From an uncultured Hyphomonadaceae bacterium (lineage in GTDB: Bacteria; Pseudomonadota; Alphaproteobacteria; Caulobacterales; Hyphomonadaceae): 64,000 bases of DNA. A model generated the notes under the pieces. The model searched no databases. It was not told where the DNA came from and saw only the letters and a program-made list of their open reading frames with translations. Where the stretch lies: contig CALKFG010000002.1 in NCBI GenBank assembly GCA_938084575.1, positions 1 through 64,000 on the forward strand. Reading direction: 5' to 3'. A program made the position numbers and the translations under genes. Shown piece after piece: positions 7,871 through 17,183 of the stretch (within the stretch, counting starts at the first letter, position 1; every line of letters begins with the position of its first letter).

Positions 7871-9008
7871 GATCGGGAGGTTTCGGGCTCGACCGCGTGT
7901 GCTGCCATTTCTCCGAAAGATCCTCGCGCAGCGCGGCAAACCGGCCTTCCTTAATCGCCTGACGGATCGTTGCCATCAGGTCCTGAAAGAAGGCTGTGTT
8001 GTGCCAGCTGAGAATAATGGCACCCAGATACTCGCCTGACCGGATGAGATGATGCAGATAAGCGCGCGAATAGTCCCGGCTCGCCGGGCTGTTCACCCGC
8101 GCATCGACCGGCTCTAAATCCTCTGCAAACCGGGCATTTTTCAAGTTGATCGGGCCATCCCATGTCCAGGCCTGACCATGCCGCCCGCTTCGCGTTGGCA
8201 GAACACAATCGAACATGTCCACGCCCCGGGCGACCGCCTCCACCAGATCAATTGGCTTTCCAACACCCATAACGTAGCGCGGCAGGGCATGCGGCAAATG
8301 TGGCAGGGTCAGGTCAAGAGTCTGACACATCGCCTCATGGCCCTCGCCTACAGCCAGACCGCCAATTGCAATTCCGTCAAACCCCTGTGCGGCCACTCTG
8401 CGCGCCGACTCGGCCCGCAGATCCCCGTAGACGGACCCCTGTACGATCCCGAACAGCGCCTGATCCGACCGATCACCAAACGCCTCCAGCGACCGCTGTC
8501 CCCACTCCAGCGACAGCTTCATCGACGCCTCCGCCTCCTCAGGGCTGCAGGGGAAATTGGTGCACTCGTCGAGTTGCATGGAGATGTCCGCGCCAAGAAG
8601 GTCGGCCTGAATCTCGATCGAACGCGCCGGGGTCAGGCGGTGTTGCGACCCGTCAATATGACTGCGGAAAGTTACGCCATCACGGTCCATCTGACGCAGC
8701 TGGCTAAGCGACCAGACCTGAAACCCGCCACTGTCGGTCAGGATCGGTTTGGACCAGCGCGAGAAATCATGCAGCCCGCCCAGACGCTGCACGCGCTCAG
8801 CCCCCGGTCGGAGCATCAGGTGATAGGTGTTTCCAAGGATAATATCAGCGCCGGTTGCCTGAACCTGTTCCATGGTCAGGGCCTTGACCGTCCCAACTGT
8901 GCCAACCGGCATAAAGGCCGGAGTCCGGATCTCGCCGCGGGGCGTCGTCAGACTGCCCGCCCGGGCATTGCCATCGCGGGCCTGCAGGTGAAACGGAAAC
9001 ACGGCCAT
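7863..9008 (-). CDS. tgt: tRNA-guanine transglycosylase
   Basis: Queuine/preQ1 tRNA-ribosyltransferase of 381 residues, which exchanges guanine 34 for preQ1 in GUN-anticodon tRNAs. The active-site Asp92 lies in [12 protein letters not shown] and the nucleophile Asp267 in [15 protein letters not shown] (Asp147) and IGGLAVGE are also present. The bacterial zinc site is normally C-x-C-x2-C plus a downstream His. Here the segment before YSRAYLHHL reads [11 protein letters not shown], so all three cysteines are missing, while a His in SWHNTAF (His336) remains. The start ATG shares one base with the stop of astB (TGATG), so translation is probably coupled to the arginine catabolic operon, an unusual neighbour for a tRNA modification gene. 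The enzyme assignment is firm; the metal state is open. Confidence 0.95.
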   Translation of the reverse strand: MAVFPFHLQARDGNARAGSLTTPRGEIRTPAFMPVGTVGTVKALTMEQVQATGADIILGNTYHLMLRPGAERVQRLGGLHDFSRWSKPILTDSGGFQVWSLSQLRQMDRDGVTFRSHIDGSQHRLTPARSIEIQADLLGADISMQLDECTNFPCSPEEAEASMKLSLEWGQRSLEAFGDRSDQALFGIVQGSVYGDLRAESARRVAAQGFDGIAIGGLAVGEGHEAMCQTLDLTLPHLPHALPRYVMGVGKPIDLVEAVARGVDMFDCVLPTRSGRHGQAWTWDGPINLKNARFAEDLEPVDARVNSPASRDYSRAYLHHLIRSGEYLGAIILSWHNTAFFQDLMATIRQAIKEGRFAALREDLSEKWQHTRSSPKPPDPI

Positions 9009-10336
9009 CAGTACAACTCTGCCAGATCGAGCACATCCAGAACGGCTTCGCGGGCCAGCTGGCAGTCGCGCGCAAAAGCCGGATCCATCAGGTCGGCCGG
9101 AGACAAGCTGTCACGATAGGTTGTGCGGACCACATCCCCGAGCGCGTCAATCCGGTCTTCCGTGAGTAGAACCCCGGCGTGGCAGGCCGCCCGCTCGGCG
9201 GCGGTCATCACAACCCGAAGCCGCAGACACGCCGGACCGCCACCATTGCGCATCGATTCCCGCACATCGATATAATCGATCCGGCCAATCGGACCATTCG
9301 ACTGGACGAGGCGGTCACAATACGCCCGGGTGGCGGGATGATCCCGCACCTCGATTGGCGCGAGGAGGACAAGGCGATCCTCACCCGGACACTGCAGCAA
9401 CTGGGAATTGAAGAGGTAGGACGCCACCGCGTCTGAAAGCGACACCTCAGCCGCCGGAACGATGACCGGCCTGAGATCGAAAAGGCCGTCACAGGCCCGG
9501 CGCAGGGCCTGCAGTGTCCCGGCGCAGTCCTCAAAGGCCTGTTCGTGCAGGAAAAGCGTGTTGAGAGCCCCGACACAGACAACGTCATTATGAAAGGCGC
9601 CGGCCGCGATGGCCTGCTCGGATTGTCGGGCAAAAACGATCCGTTCAGATGCTAGCCCATGTGCCCGCGCCACGCTTTCCGACGCCAGGCGGGCCTGTCG
9701 CGCAGGAAACGGGCCGGTCACCGGCCCGCGGGCGTCGCGACCATAGACGAACAGCGCCACGCCATCCTCGTCTTGGGCACGGCAGAGCCGGACATGGTTG
9801 GCGGCCCCCTCATCGGCGAAGGCGGCATGGCCGGGGAGCGGTTGATGGACGACAAAATGATCCGGGGACCCAAAAATAGCAATCAGGCTGGCAACCGTGT
9901 CCGGCACCTCCAGGCTGCGGTGTAGCATGGTGGTGAGATTGGCCGGGGTAAAATGCAACAAGCCGTCCCGGGTATCGGCCGAGGGCGACACCGTTGCCGC
10001 ATTCGCCGCCCACATGGCACTGGCGCTGTAGGCCGCCCTTAACAAGCCCGGTGCGTGGCGGCCGGCGGAGTCCAGCATGTCCTCATCGGTTCCCTGAAAT
10101 CCAGCCTGTGCCAGAAAGTCCATGGCCGGTCTTGGCAGCGGCGGCAAAACGCCCTGAACCAGTCCCTTGCGGATCAAATGCCGCATCTTCTCAAGCCCCT
10201 GCAATGCGGCCGCTCGCGGATTGGACAGGGAGTCCCGGTTCCGCTGGCTGGCAAAATTGCCCTCCGAAAGGCCGGCATAGGTGTGGCTTGGGCCGATCAG
10301 GCCATCAAAATTCACTTCGAGTGTCGCGTCGGACAT
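9008..10336 (-). CDS. astB: N-succinylarginine dihydrolase
   Basis: Second enzyme of the arginine succinyltransferase pathway: N2-succinylarginine becomes N2-succinylornithine with release of ammonia and CO2. The 442 residues match the family length. The N-terminus [16 protein letters not shown] is characteristic, [11 protein letters not shown] carries the catalytic His, and [11 protein letters not shown] near the C-terminus carries the catalytic Cys of this amidinotransferase-fold enzyme. AAGG lies upstream of the ATG. It lies 43 bases downstream of astD on the same strand and abuts tgt. It is expected to be cytoplasmic. Confidence 0.96.
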   Translation of the reverse strand: MSDATLEVNFDGLIGPSHTYAGLSEGNFASQRNRDSLSNPRAAALQGLEKMRHLIRKGLVQGVLPPLPRPAMDFLAQAGFQGTDEDMLDSAGRHAPGLLRAAYSASAMWAANAATVSPSADTRDGLLHFTPANLTTMLHRSLEVPDTVASLIAIFGSPDHFVVHQPLPGHAAFADEGAANHVRLCRAQDEDGVALFVYGRDARGPVTGPFPARQARLASESVARAHGLASERIVFARQSEQAIAAGAFHNDVVCVGALNTLFLHEQAFEDCAGTLQALRRACDGLFDLRPVIVPAAEVSLSDAVASYLFNSQLLQCPGEDRLVLLAPIEVRDHPATRAYCDRLVQSNGPIGRIDYIDVRESMRNGGGPACLRLRVVMTAAERAACHAGVLLTEDRIDALGDVVRTTYRDSLSPADLMDPAFARDCQLAREAVLDVLDLAELY

Positions 10337-10379
10337 GAAAACCTTATTCCTTGAACCAGTGGGCGGGCATTGACGGCAC

Positions 10380-11834
10380 CTATTTCGGGAACCCCACCGC
10401 CGAGACCCGTCCGGCTTTTTCGCTCACCTGACTGGCCTGCGGCCAGGCGCAATAGTCGGCGGCATAAGAGGCCCCGGGCCGGAAATTGCCCGACAGGCCG
10501 GGTCCGCCGAATGGCAGGGCGCCACTGGCACCAACCGTCGGGCGGTTGCGGTTGAGAATACCGGCTCGCAGCGTCTGACGGGCCTGGGCCCAGCGGTCAT
10601 CATCGTCACAGACCAGCCCTGCCGACAGGCCGTACCGGGTGTCATTGGCCCGGGCAAGAGCGCTGTCAAAGTCCCGGACGCGGTAAATCTGCATCAGCGG
10701 GCCGAACAGCTCTTCATCCGGAACCGCCCGCACCCCCGTCACGTCAATCACGCCAGCCGTCACGAACGCGGCGCTGCGGTCCATTCTCTTTAATCGCCGG
10801 AGGGGACGCCCCCCGGATTTTGACAGGGCGATCTGGGCTGCGACCGCCGTCTCGGCGGCAGCTGCCGAGACCAGAGGTCCCATGAAAACATCCGCCTCAT
10901 CCCAGGCCCCGATCCTGAGGCTTCGGGCACGATCGACAATCGCATCGACCACCTGGTCGCCCCATGCACCCTCGGGCAGGATAACCCGGCGGGCACAGCT
11001 GCACCTCTGGCCGGTGGTCAGGAAAGCCGACTGCGCGGCAATGTCGGCCGCGGCATCCCGGTCCGCCGGGTCCCAGAGGATCAGGGGATTGTTCCCGCCA
11101 AGCTCCAGCGCCAGGATCACGTCGGGCCGACCGGCAAAATGCCTGTGAATGGCCAGGCCCGTCGCCGCTGAGCCGGTGAACAGGACGCCATTAATGTCCC
11201 CCTCGAGCAAAGCCGTCCCAACCGGCCGCCCCCCCTGGACAATATTCAGCACCCCCTCGGGCAGGCCGGCCTCGGAAAATGCGTCGGCCATGATCCCGGC
11301 AATGGACGGCGCCAGCTCCGAGGGCTTGAAGACGACAGTATTCCCGGCCAGCAGCGCCGGCACAATGTGTCCATTCGGCAGATGGCCGGGGAAATTAAAT
11401 GGCCCCAGAACCGCCATGACGCCATGTGGGCGATGGGTCAGATGAAGGGCGCCAAAATCGGTGTCAACGCCCCGGGCCCCTGCCCTGTCCGCCTGTGCCT
11501 GAACCGACAGTCCAATCTTGGCCTGCATGGCGGACGCCTCTGCGCGGCCCTCCCATAGGGGCTTGCCCATGTCCCGACAGATCGCCCGCGCAAGATCCGC
11601 CTGACGCCCGCCCAGGGCCCGTGCATAAGCCTCGAGGATTCCCGTTCGGTCCGCCTGGGCCCGCTCTCGCCAGGCCTTTGCGGCACCACGCGCGGATCGT
11701 ATCGCGTCATTGACCTGGTCGTGGCTGGCCGCCTCGCCCTGCCAGACCGGCTGTCCTGTGGCCGGACAGGTGGTCTCAAACCAGCCGCCCTCACCCTGGC
11801 GCCACTCGCCGTTCATAAAAACACCCTGGCTCAT
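10380..11834 (-). CDS. astD: succinylglutamate-semialdehyde dehydrogenase
   Basis: An aldehyde dehydrogenase superfamily enzyme of 484 residues that oxidises N-succinylglutamate 5-semialdehyde to N-succinylglutamate with NAD. The catalytic Glu lies in LALELGGNNP and the catalytic Cys in TTGQRCSCARR; GSAATG is the nucleotide-fold glycine motif. It begins inside the astA stop codon (4-base ATGA overlap), so astA and astD are coupled. The placement between astA and astB supports the AstD call over other aldehyde dehydrogenases of similar sequence. Confidence 0.95.
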   Translation of the reverse strand: MSQGVFMNGEWRQGEGGWFETTCPATGQPVWQGEAASHDQVNDAIRSARGAAKAWRERAQADRTGILEAYARALGGRQADLARAICRDMGKPLWEGRAEASAMQAKIGLSVQAQADRAGARGVDTDFGALHLTHRPHGVMAVLGPFNFPGHLPNGHIVPALLAGNTVVFKPSELAPSIAGIMADAFSEAGLPEGVLNIVQGGRPVGTALLEGDINGVLFTGSAATGLAIHRHFAGRPDVILALELGGNNPLILWDPADRDAAADIAAQSAFLTTGQRCSCARRVILPEGAWGDQVVDAIVDRARSLRIGAWDEADVFMGPLVSAAAAETAVAAQIALSKSGGRPLRRLKRMDRSAAFVTAGVIDVTGVRAVPDEELFGPLMQIYRVRDFDSALARANDTRYGLSAGLVCDDDDRWAQARQTLRAGILNRNRPTVGASGALPFGGPGLSGNFRPGASYAADYCAWPQASQVSEKAGRVSAVGFPK

Positions 11835-12871
11835 GGCAGATCACTCCTCAGCCATATCAATGCTTCGTCGCCGGGCCGCAGCCCAATCAGATCGAGGACG
11901 TTCTGGGGCACGATAAAGGTCCCATCGGGTCCAAACTGCCCAACCAGAGTGGTCACTGAGTAATTCGCCAGACCAGGTGTCGATATCAGACCGGTTTCGC
12001 CCTGCGCATCACCAACCGCCAGTCGGACCCTCTGAGCCTGCCGCACAGTCCGGATCATGTCGCGCCGGGCGACAACAATCGGACCGCCATCAAAAATGTC
12101 GACGACACGCTCGAACCGGAACCCTTCACGCTCGAGCATTTTTAATGCCGGCACACCATCTGCATGACATCGTCCAATCACTTCCCGGGCCTCCGCGGGC
12201 AAAAGGTCGACATAGATGGGGTATTTGGGCATCAGGTCGAAGATGAACTGGCGATCGGTGGTCCCTGACAGGCGATCGGCTTCGACAAAGGACATACGGA
12301 AAAATTGTGCGCCCAGATGATCCCAAAATGGCGCCCGACCTTGATGGTCTACGACACCCCTCAACTCCGAGAGAACTTTCTCACCAAACAGCTCCGGCGC
12401 CGCCGCCATGAGCATATATCGAGACTGCGCCACCAACCCCGCAACGCCGGTCCCGCGGAATTTCGGGCGAAGGAAAAGCGTTCCGACTTCTGTATAACCG
12501 ATGAGCTCATTGGTCAGTGTCAGGGCATCGAGGGTAAATTGCCGCCCTGCTTCCCGACTGACCTGTGCCAGGGTGATAATCCGATAATTGAAAAATGGTA
12601 CATTGAGTCCGGTGCCGACCTTTAAGGCGCTACAGCCACCGATTTCGCCGGTCTCGACATCTTCCAACATCATGATGTATTCGGCGGTGTTAATCTGCTC
12701 AACATGCTGAGCCTGCCCAGAAAAGGCCTGAACAGACTTTGACAGGCGCCGGGTTAAAAGGTCCGCATCCTCCGGCAAGGAGGTAAACCCCGGCCCCGAT
12801 TCTTCCGCCATGCTCCAGAACGCATCGAAATCATCCATTCGCGCCGGCCGCATCCGGACGGCCCTTTTCAT
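11831..12871 (-). CDS. astA: arginine N-succinyltransferase
   Basis: Transfers succinyl from succinyl-CoA to arginine and so commits arginine to the AST pathway. The 346 residues have the typical family start MRPARMDDFDAFWSMAEESG and the segment GGCSALKVGTGL followed by FNYRI. It overlaps the upstream M20 hydrolase gene by 4 bases (ATGA) and the downstream astD by 4 bases. Gene order and overlaps indicate one transcript running M20-astA-astD-astB-tgt. Confidence 0.96.
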   Translation of the reverse strand: MKRAVRMRPARMDDFDAFWSMAEESGPGFTSLPEDADLLTRRLSKSVQAFSGQAQHVEQINTAEYIMMLEDVETGEIGGCSALKVGTGLNVPFFNYRIITLAQVSREAGRQFTLDALTLTNELIGYTEVGTLFLRPKFRGTGVAGLVAQSRYMLMAAAPELFGEKVLSELRGVVDHQGRAPFWDHLGAQFFRMSFVEADRLSGTTDRQFIFDLMPKYPIYVDLLPAEAREVIGRCHADGVPALKMLEREGFRFERVVDIFDGGPIVVARRDMIRTVRQAQRVRLAVGDAQGETGLISTPGLANYSVTTLVGQFGPDGTFIVPQNVLDLIGLRPGDEALIWLRSDLP

Positions 12872-14124
12872 GGCATCATGGCCTTTATCGCAGCGGCGTC
12901 GATCCGGCCGTCTGCAAAACGGTTGAGAAGCAGTGCTGACAATTGCGCACGTTCGACAAAGCTGGGAACGAGAACATACTCCTCATCGGAATGTATCCGG
13001 CCTCCCATCACCCCCAGCGTGTCGATGTTGGGAACACCCGCCGCGAAAATATTGTTGCCCTCGCAAACGCCGCCTGTATCCACGAATTCCAGGGTCAGTC
13101 CGAGCGCCCGGCCGGTCTCTGACACCGCGTCGAACAAAGCCTGCTGGGCCCCATTTCTGGGCTTTGGCGGCCGGTAGAACCCACCATGCACATGACCCGA
13201 AATACCTGGCCGGTCTATGGCTGCGTCGAACAGCGCTCTTATCTGGGCGGTTGCCCAGTCCGCAGCAACCTGATCGGGTGCCCGCGCGCCAAACCGCACA
13301 ATCGCCAGATCCGGCACAATATTCACAGCGCCGCCCCCGTCAATTGAACCGACATTGACGGACACGCCGTCAAACTGACCGTTGAGCCCCTCAAGTCCGA
13401 CGACCAGAGCCGCAGCAGCTTCAACTGCACTCCGCCCGTCTTCCTTGGCGCGTCCGGCATGGGCGGACCGTCCCTTCAAGACGATGTCAAACACCGCGGA
13501 CCCCTTACGTCCGCCAGACATGGCGCCATTGTCCATGCAGGGCTCATAAGTCATGCCCACCATAGCCCCCGACGTTGCAGCAGCGGTTAAAGCCGCTCCG
13601 CTGGCGAAGTTTCCGATTTCCTCGTCCGGGGTAAGAACAATCCTGTATCCCAGCCTCTGCTTCAGCGGCCCGGCCTCGAAGGCCTGCAGTGCGCCCAGCA
13701 TAACCGAAATCCCACCCTTCATGTCGGCGAGCCCCGGGCCGTTCAGGCGTCCCGCATCCACGGTCACGATATCTTCGAATGTCCCTGGAGGGAAAACAGT
13801 ATCATAGTGACCGGTCATGATGACCTGAACAGGCGCATCAGGCCGGGCACAGACCTGCAGAACCGGGCCCGTTTCAAACGGATCCACCTGCCCTGTTCGC
13901 CCAACCACGTCAAAAGACGGCGACGGATCAACCGACACGTCGGCGTCAAGACCACCAAAGGCATCCGCCAATATGGGAGCCAGCTTTTCAAGCCCAGCCC
14001 GGTTCCAACTTCCGGTATTAATCCGCGCCCATTCCAGAGTCCGTTCCAGCATGGTCTGTTCAAGCTCGGCGACGCGGGTACAGACTTCCACATCGGCAGC
14101 GTTCATTTGACTGAGACGGTCCAT
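12868..14124 (-). CDS. M20-family metallohydrolase heading the ast operon (possible AstE replacement)
   Basis: An M20/M25/M40 amidohydrolase of 418 residues resembling carboxypeptidase G2 and ArgE/DapE. Two-zinc ligands are visible: GHYDTV (His, Asp), GLADMKGG (bridging Asp), TPDEEIG (catalytic Glu and ligand Glu), YEPC (Glu) and GRIHSDEEY (His). The dimerisation domain begins around GRKGSAVFDIVLKGRSAHAG. It is the first gene of the ast operon and overlaps astA by 4 bases. No astE (succinylglutamate desuccinylase) is in the cluster, and M20 enzymes include desuccinylases, so this protein may split N-succinylglutamate into glutamate and succinate. That role is inference. An internal ATG at 14106 is an alternative start. 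Confidence 0.85.
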   Translation of the reverse strand: MDRLSQMNAADVEVCTRVAELEQTMLERTLEWARINTGSWNRAGLEKLAPILADAFGGLDADVSVDPSPSFDVVGRTGQVDPFETGPVLQVCARPDAPVQVIMTGHYDTVFPPGTFEDIVTVDAGRLNGPGLADMKGGISVMLGALQAFEAGPLKQRLGYRIVLTPDEEIGNFASGAALTAAATSGAMVGMTYEPCMDNGAMSGGRKGSAVFDIVLKGRSAHAGRAKEDGRSAVEAAAALVVGLEGLNGQFDGVSVNVGSIDGGGAVNIVPDLAIVRFGARAPDQVAADWATAQIRALFDAAIDRPGISGHVHGGFYRPPKPRNGAQQALFDAVSETGRALGLTLEFVDTGGVCEGNNIFAAGVPNIDTLGVMGGRIHSDEEYVLVPSFVERAQLSALLLNRFADGRIDAAAIKAMMP

Positions 14125-14170
14125 ATAACTGCCATTTCACAGCTCTGAGATTTAGGCAACACTGGCAATC

Positions 14171-14200
14171 AAAAAGCCCCAGGCACGGCCCAGGGCTTCT
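14171..14200 (-). terminator. intrinsic terminator after the TonB operon
   Basis: Read on the minus strand, AAGCCC and GGGCTTTTT flank an inner GGC-CGT-GCC mini-stem, giving a GC-rich hairpin followed by a U-run. It lies about 20 bases after the TAA of the TPR gene, the last gene of the TonB operon, and upstream of the ast operon on the same strand. It separates the two operons. Confidence 0.8.
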
Positions 14201-14221
14201 TTAACGTCAGCGGAGAGGTGC

Positions 14222-15622
14222 TTACCCCACCCGTGCATCGAAGGCCGACAGCTCGTCCTCCAGCGACCCGATACGGTCCCCGATATCGAAGCACGATTCC
14301 GGCAACCCCTTGTCGCCCAGGACTCTGAGCTTGTCGCACCGCGTTTTCTCGGCGCGGGCATCCTGAAGCCGGCTTGATATCTCAAACCGGGCGAGTGCCC
14401 GTTCCGTGGCATCTTCAGCGGCCATGAAGTCAACCCAGCCACGTCCGGCACGACTGTTTGCCTTACGAAACGCTTCGCGCGCACCGGAACGATCATTTCT
14501 CTCATACCGCGACTGACCGATCAAAACCCAGGCCAGCTTGGAGTCGCTGAGTCCGCCCTTGTCGAGGGCGTTGAGCAAGGCCGCTTCAGCTTTGTCCCAT
14601 TCCCGCAACTCCGTGTAGGAGCGTCCAAGCCGTTCATACATCTCACCATTGGTGCTGATCTGAGCCGCTTCTTCAATCACTGGGATTGCCCGCTCATATT
14701 CCCGCGACACCTGATACAGATTAGCCAGCAATTCCAGGCGCTTATAGCTCTTCTCGACGCGACCCTGATTGATCTCCTTCTCGAGAATTCGGGCGGCCTG
14801 ATACGGCGCGTTGAAGCGGTTATAGAAGTTCACAATCCGCATCACCTCAGCTTCGGTGGTCAGCAGCCCTGCAAGATACATTGCCTTCTGTACCTCAAAC
14901 GCCTTTCGCTCCTCATCGGCCTGAAAATAATCCCCAGCGATCGCATCCCAAAGGCGGCGTTCGCCTGGATTTTTCGCCAGCAGCAGCTCCAGAAGTTCGG
15001 CCTTTTTCGCCAGCTGTCCTGTTGAATCATACAGATAGATGAGGAAGTCGTAGACTTCCCGCTTTGCATTCGTCCCGTCCGCCTGAAGCACCTGCTCAGC
15101 CCAAACCAGGGAGTCGGGGTTTCGGTCCAGTTTCTGGTAGAGAACTGCCAGTTGCCACTTTTGGTCCCGATTGGGCGAACCGCCGGCCGCAAGCCACTTC
15201 TCATAGAAGCCAACGGCTTTATCAAGATCATCCTCAGTCAGATAAATCTGAGCGATGTTGAAATAGGTTCCAACCTTGTCGCCCTCGGCAACAAAACCGC
15301 GGTCCAATGCGGTCTCAAGATCTCTCGCCGCACCAGCATAATCGCCCGACTGGATTTTGATCGCCGCCCCAAGCCGAAGTGCGGCGCCGAATTCATAACA
15401 ATTCAGGTCCTGTGCGCGCAGCTGGTTCAGAGCAACCAGAGCACCCGGCGGATTGTCATTGGCCAAAAGCTCAGTTTCAGCCTTGAGATAAAATTCAGCA
15501 TTCTTGGACGTGAATTCGGTGACATCACAGCCTGATGTCTGGGCAACCGCGACAGATGCCGTTGCGAAGAAAAGTGCCGACACGCAGGCCAGACCCTGAA
15601 GGACGCGTTTGATAGCCATCAT
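14222..15622 (-). CDS. TPR-repeat protein, last gene of the TonB operon
   Basis: An exported tetratricopeptide-repeat protein of about 466 residues. The signal peptide ends near SVAVAQ. The body is helical, with TPR-like units such as DKAVGFYEKWLAAGG and RSYTELREWDKAEAALLNALDKG. AAGGAG precedes two adjacent ATG codons (15622 and 15619), either of which could be used. It probably sits in the periplasm, where TPR proteins act as scaffolds. TonB operons of the DUF3450/large-ExbB type often end with a TPR protein in marine bacteria as I recall, but its job is not established. It lies 91 bases after tonB and is followed by a good terminator. Confidence 0.8.
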   Translation of the reverse strand: MMAIKRVLQGLACVSALFFATASVAVAQTSGCDVTEFTSKNAEFYLKAETELLANDNPPGALVALNQLRAQDLNCYEFGAALRLGAAIKIQSGDYAGAARDLETALDRGFVAEGDKVGTYFNIAQIYLTEDDLDKAVGFYEKWLAAGGSPNRDQKWQLAVLYQKLDRNPDSLVWAEQVLQADGTNAKREVYDFLIYLYDSTGQLAKKAELLELLLAKNPGERRLWDAIAGDYFQADEERKAFEVQKAMYLAGLLTTEAEVMRIVNFYNRFNAPYQAARILEKEINQGRVEKSYKRLELLANLYQVSREYERAIPVIEEAAQISTNGEMYERLGRSYTELREWDKAEAALLNALDKGGLSDSKLAWVLIGQSRYERNDRSGAREAFRKANSRAGRGWVDFMAAEDATERALARFEISSRLQDARAEKTRCDKLRVLGDKGLPESCFDIGDRIGSLEDELSAFDARVG

Positions 15623-15682
15623 TCCAACTCCTTGCGCTCCGAAGCGCGGTTCGGTCCAGACTGGCTGGCCCGACATAAACCT

Positions 15683-15707
15683 GGGAGGATAACGGCGTCA
15701 CCCTCCC
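15683..15707 (-). other. stem-loop between tonB and the TPR gene
   Basis: GGGAGG at 15683-15688 pairs with CCTCCC at 15702-15707 around a 13-base loop, just past the tonB stop codon and before the TPR gene. There is no U-run. Such a hairpin could protect the tonB mRNA end or reduce readthrough into the TPR gene. The assignment is only structural. Confidence 0.3.
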
Positions 15708-15713
15708 CCTTAT

Positions 15714-16340
15714 CTAATCCGCCAGTTTGAACTCGAGTGGGTAGACCACGTTGCGACGTTCCGCTGGTTTGCCCCGAATAATCTTGGGCGCGAATTCAAC
15801 GCGGCTAACAGCCCGGATCGCTTCACGACGGAACACATTGTCAGTGCATGTTGCCTCGACATTGTATGGCCGCCCGCGAACATCAACATCGAACCGCACC
15901 TCACAGGATCCCTCCACGCCGCGTTCCGCGGCCCGGCTGGGATAACTGGGCACAGGAGGCCGGACCGGCTGAGCGTCACGATCTGAAATCGCAATCGGGT
16001 CAAACGAAAAACCACTCATTGGACCAACATTTAGCTCCGACGGGGCCGCGCCCTGAATATTCGGAGTGGGAAGGTCGATCTGAGACTTTGTCGTAGACAG
16101 CTTCGGCGGCGGCGGGGGCTTGTCGGCAGAATTCAGCCGGCGTGGCTTGGCCCGGGCGCGCCGGTTGATTTCCTGCGCATCTTCCTGAGGCGTGATTCTT
16201 TCAATGACACGAATTTCTTCGGCATCCGGCTCGATATAATCCTGACTGATCAGGACACGCATCAGCTGGAACAAGAGATAGGTAACGATCAGCGCCAGTG
16301 GCACTCCCACACCCAAACGAACCGATGAATTGGCAAACAT
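15714..16340 (-). CDS. tonB: energy transducer TonB
   Basis: TonB family protein of 208 residues. It has one N-terminal membrane segment (VGVPLALIVTYLLFQLMRVL), a charged and Pro-rich periplasmic linker (KPPPPPKL near residue 74) and a C-terminal TonB domain starting near VRPPVPSYPSRAAERGVEG with the typical strand VRFDVDVRGRP. It carries proton-motive energy from the ExbB/ExbD motor to outer-membrane receptors. AGGAG lies upstream of the ATG. The gene follows exbD by 9 bases. The linker is short compared with E. coli TonB. No TonB-dependent receptor gene is in this window, so the substrate cannot be named. Confidence 0.92.
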   Translation of the reverse strand: MFANSSVRLGVGVPLALIVTYLLFQLMRVLISQDYIEPDAEEIRVIERITPQEDAQEINRRARAKPRRLNSADKPPPPPKLSTTKSQIDLPTPNIQGAAPSELNVGPMSGFSFDPIAISDRDAQPVRPPVPSYPSRAAERGVEGSCEVRFDVDVRGRPYNVEATCTDNVFRREAIRAVSRVEFAPKIIRGKPAERRNVVYPLEFKLAD

Positions 16341-16349
16341 TCGCTTCTC

Positions 16350-16766
16350 CTATCCTTCTGTGGTCGAAATCTGGACAACATTCTGCCCATCTTCCTTGTT
16401 GATGATCTCAATAAGATCAATCATCGTCCCAGCCTCAGAACTTTGGTCGACTTGGAAGACAAGTTTACCCTTGGGGTTGTCTTCTCGCAACTCGCGGATC
16501 TCAAATCCAACTTCCTGCAGCGAAACCTCCTTTTTGTTGATCCAGATCTTACTCTCGGAATCAAGCGCGATAAGGATACCGAGGGGGTTTTGCTTGTTGA
16601 GGTTCTCGACCTCCTGCCGATTGATATCCACACCGGGTTCACGAATGAACTGTGCGGTGACAATGAAAAAGATCAACAGGATAAAAACGACATCCAGCAT
16701 CGGTGTCAGGTTGACATCGTCATCCGAGCTGTTGCCAGCGGCGACCTGGGCTTTACGTCTTGCCAT
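16350..16766 (-). CDS. exbD: ExbD/TolR-family biopolymer transport protein (second copy)
   Basis: 138 residues with a single N-terminal membrane segment containing the functional Asp (NLTPMLDVVFILLIFFIV) and a C-terminal periplasmic domain. With ExbB it forms the proton channel that drives TonB. It lies 9 bases downstream of the other exbD. The two copies share the membrane segment nearly word for word but differ in the periplasmic domain; this one has INRQEVENLNKQNP and no Pro-rich stretch. The paired copies fit the TonB2/TonB3-type arrangement in which two ExbD-like proteins may form a heteromer; that reading is inference. Confidence 0.93.
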   Translation of the reverse strand: MARRKAQVAAGNSSDDDVNLTPMLDVVFILLIFFIVTAQFIREPGVDINRQEVENLNKQNPLGILIALDSESKIWINKKEVSLQEVGFEIRELREDNPKGKLVFQVDQSSEAGTMIDLIEIINKEDGQNVVQISTTEG

Positions 16767-16775
16767 CTCGTCCTC

Positions 16776-17183
16776 CTAGCTCTGGCTCTGGATCACGTTG
16801 ACGCGATCCATTTGGGCATTATAGGCCTCGTCGCGGATCTTGATAATCGTCCCGCTCCTGGCGTCAGGATGCGCCTGTATAACCAGGGCGCTTTCGGGAT
16901 TTTCCGCTTTTAGCCGTTCAATATTGGCCCTGACACCCCCCAAATCGGTCAACCGACCATTTACACGGATGAGGTTGTCCTGACTCACATAGACCACAAT
17001 CGCCGGCACCTGCTGCTCTGGTGTAGACGGCGAAGGCGGCGGTGGCGGCTCAAGCCCCAGCGCCTTTTCCTGAATAAAGGTCGACGTCACAATGAAGAAA
17101 ATCAGCAGGATGAACACGACATCAAGCATCGGGGTCAGGTCAACATCAGCCTCTTCAGCCGGTCTGGTAGAGCGTCCGCGCAT
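16776..17183 (-). CDS. exbD: ExbD/TolR-family biopolymer transport protein (first copy)
   Basis: 135 residues. The membrane segment DLTPMLDVVFILLIFFIV contains the proton-carrying Asp. A Pro-rich stretch (EPPPPPSPSTPEQQ) follows, then a periplasmic ExbD domain with AIVVYVSQDNLIRVNGR. The start ATG shares one base with the stop of the small exbB (TGATG), so the stoichiometry of ExbB and ExbD may be set by coupled translation. It is an inner-membrane component of the TonB motor. Confidence 0.93.
   Translation of the reverse strand: MRGRSTRPAEEADVDLTPMLDVVFILLIFFIVTSTFIQEKALGLEPPPPPSPSTPEQQVPAIVVYVSQDNLIRVNGRLTDLGGVRANIERLKAENPESALVIQAHPDARSGTIIKIRDEAYNAQMDRVNVIQSQS

Noticed and set aside
13815-14093. 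A second frame over the start of the M20 hydrolase as a small separate gene
   Set aside because: Overlaps a clearly conserved metallohydrolase on the same strand in another frame and has Arg/Leu/Ser-rich noise composition.
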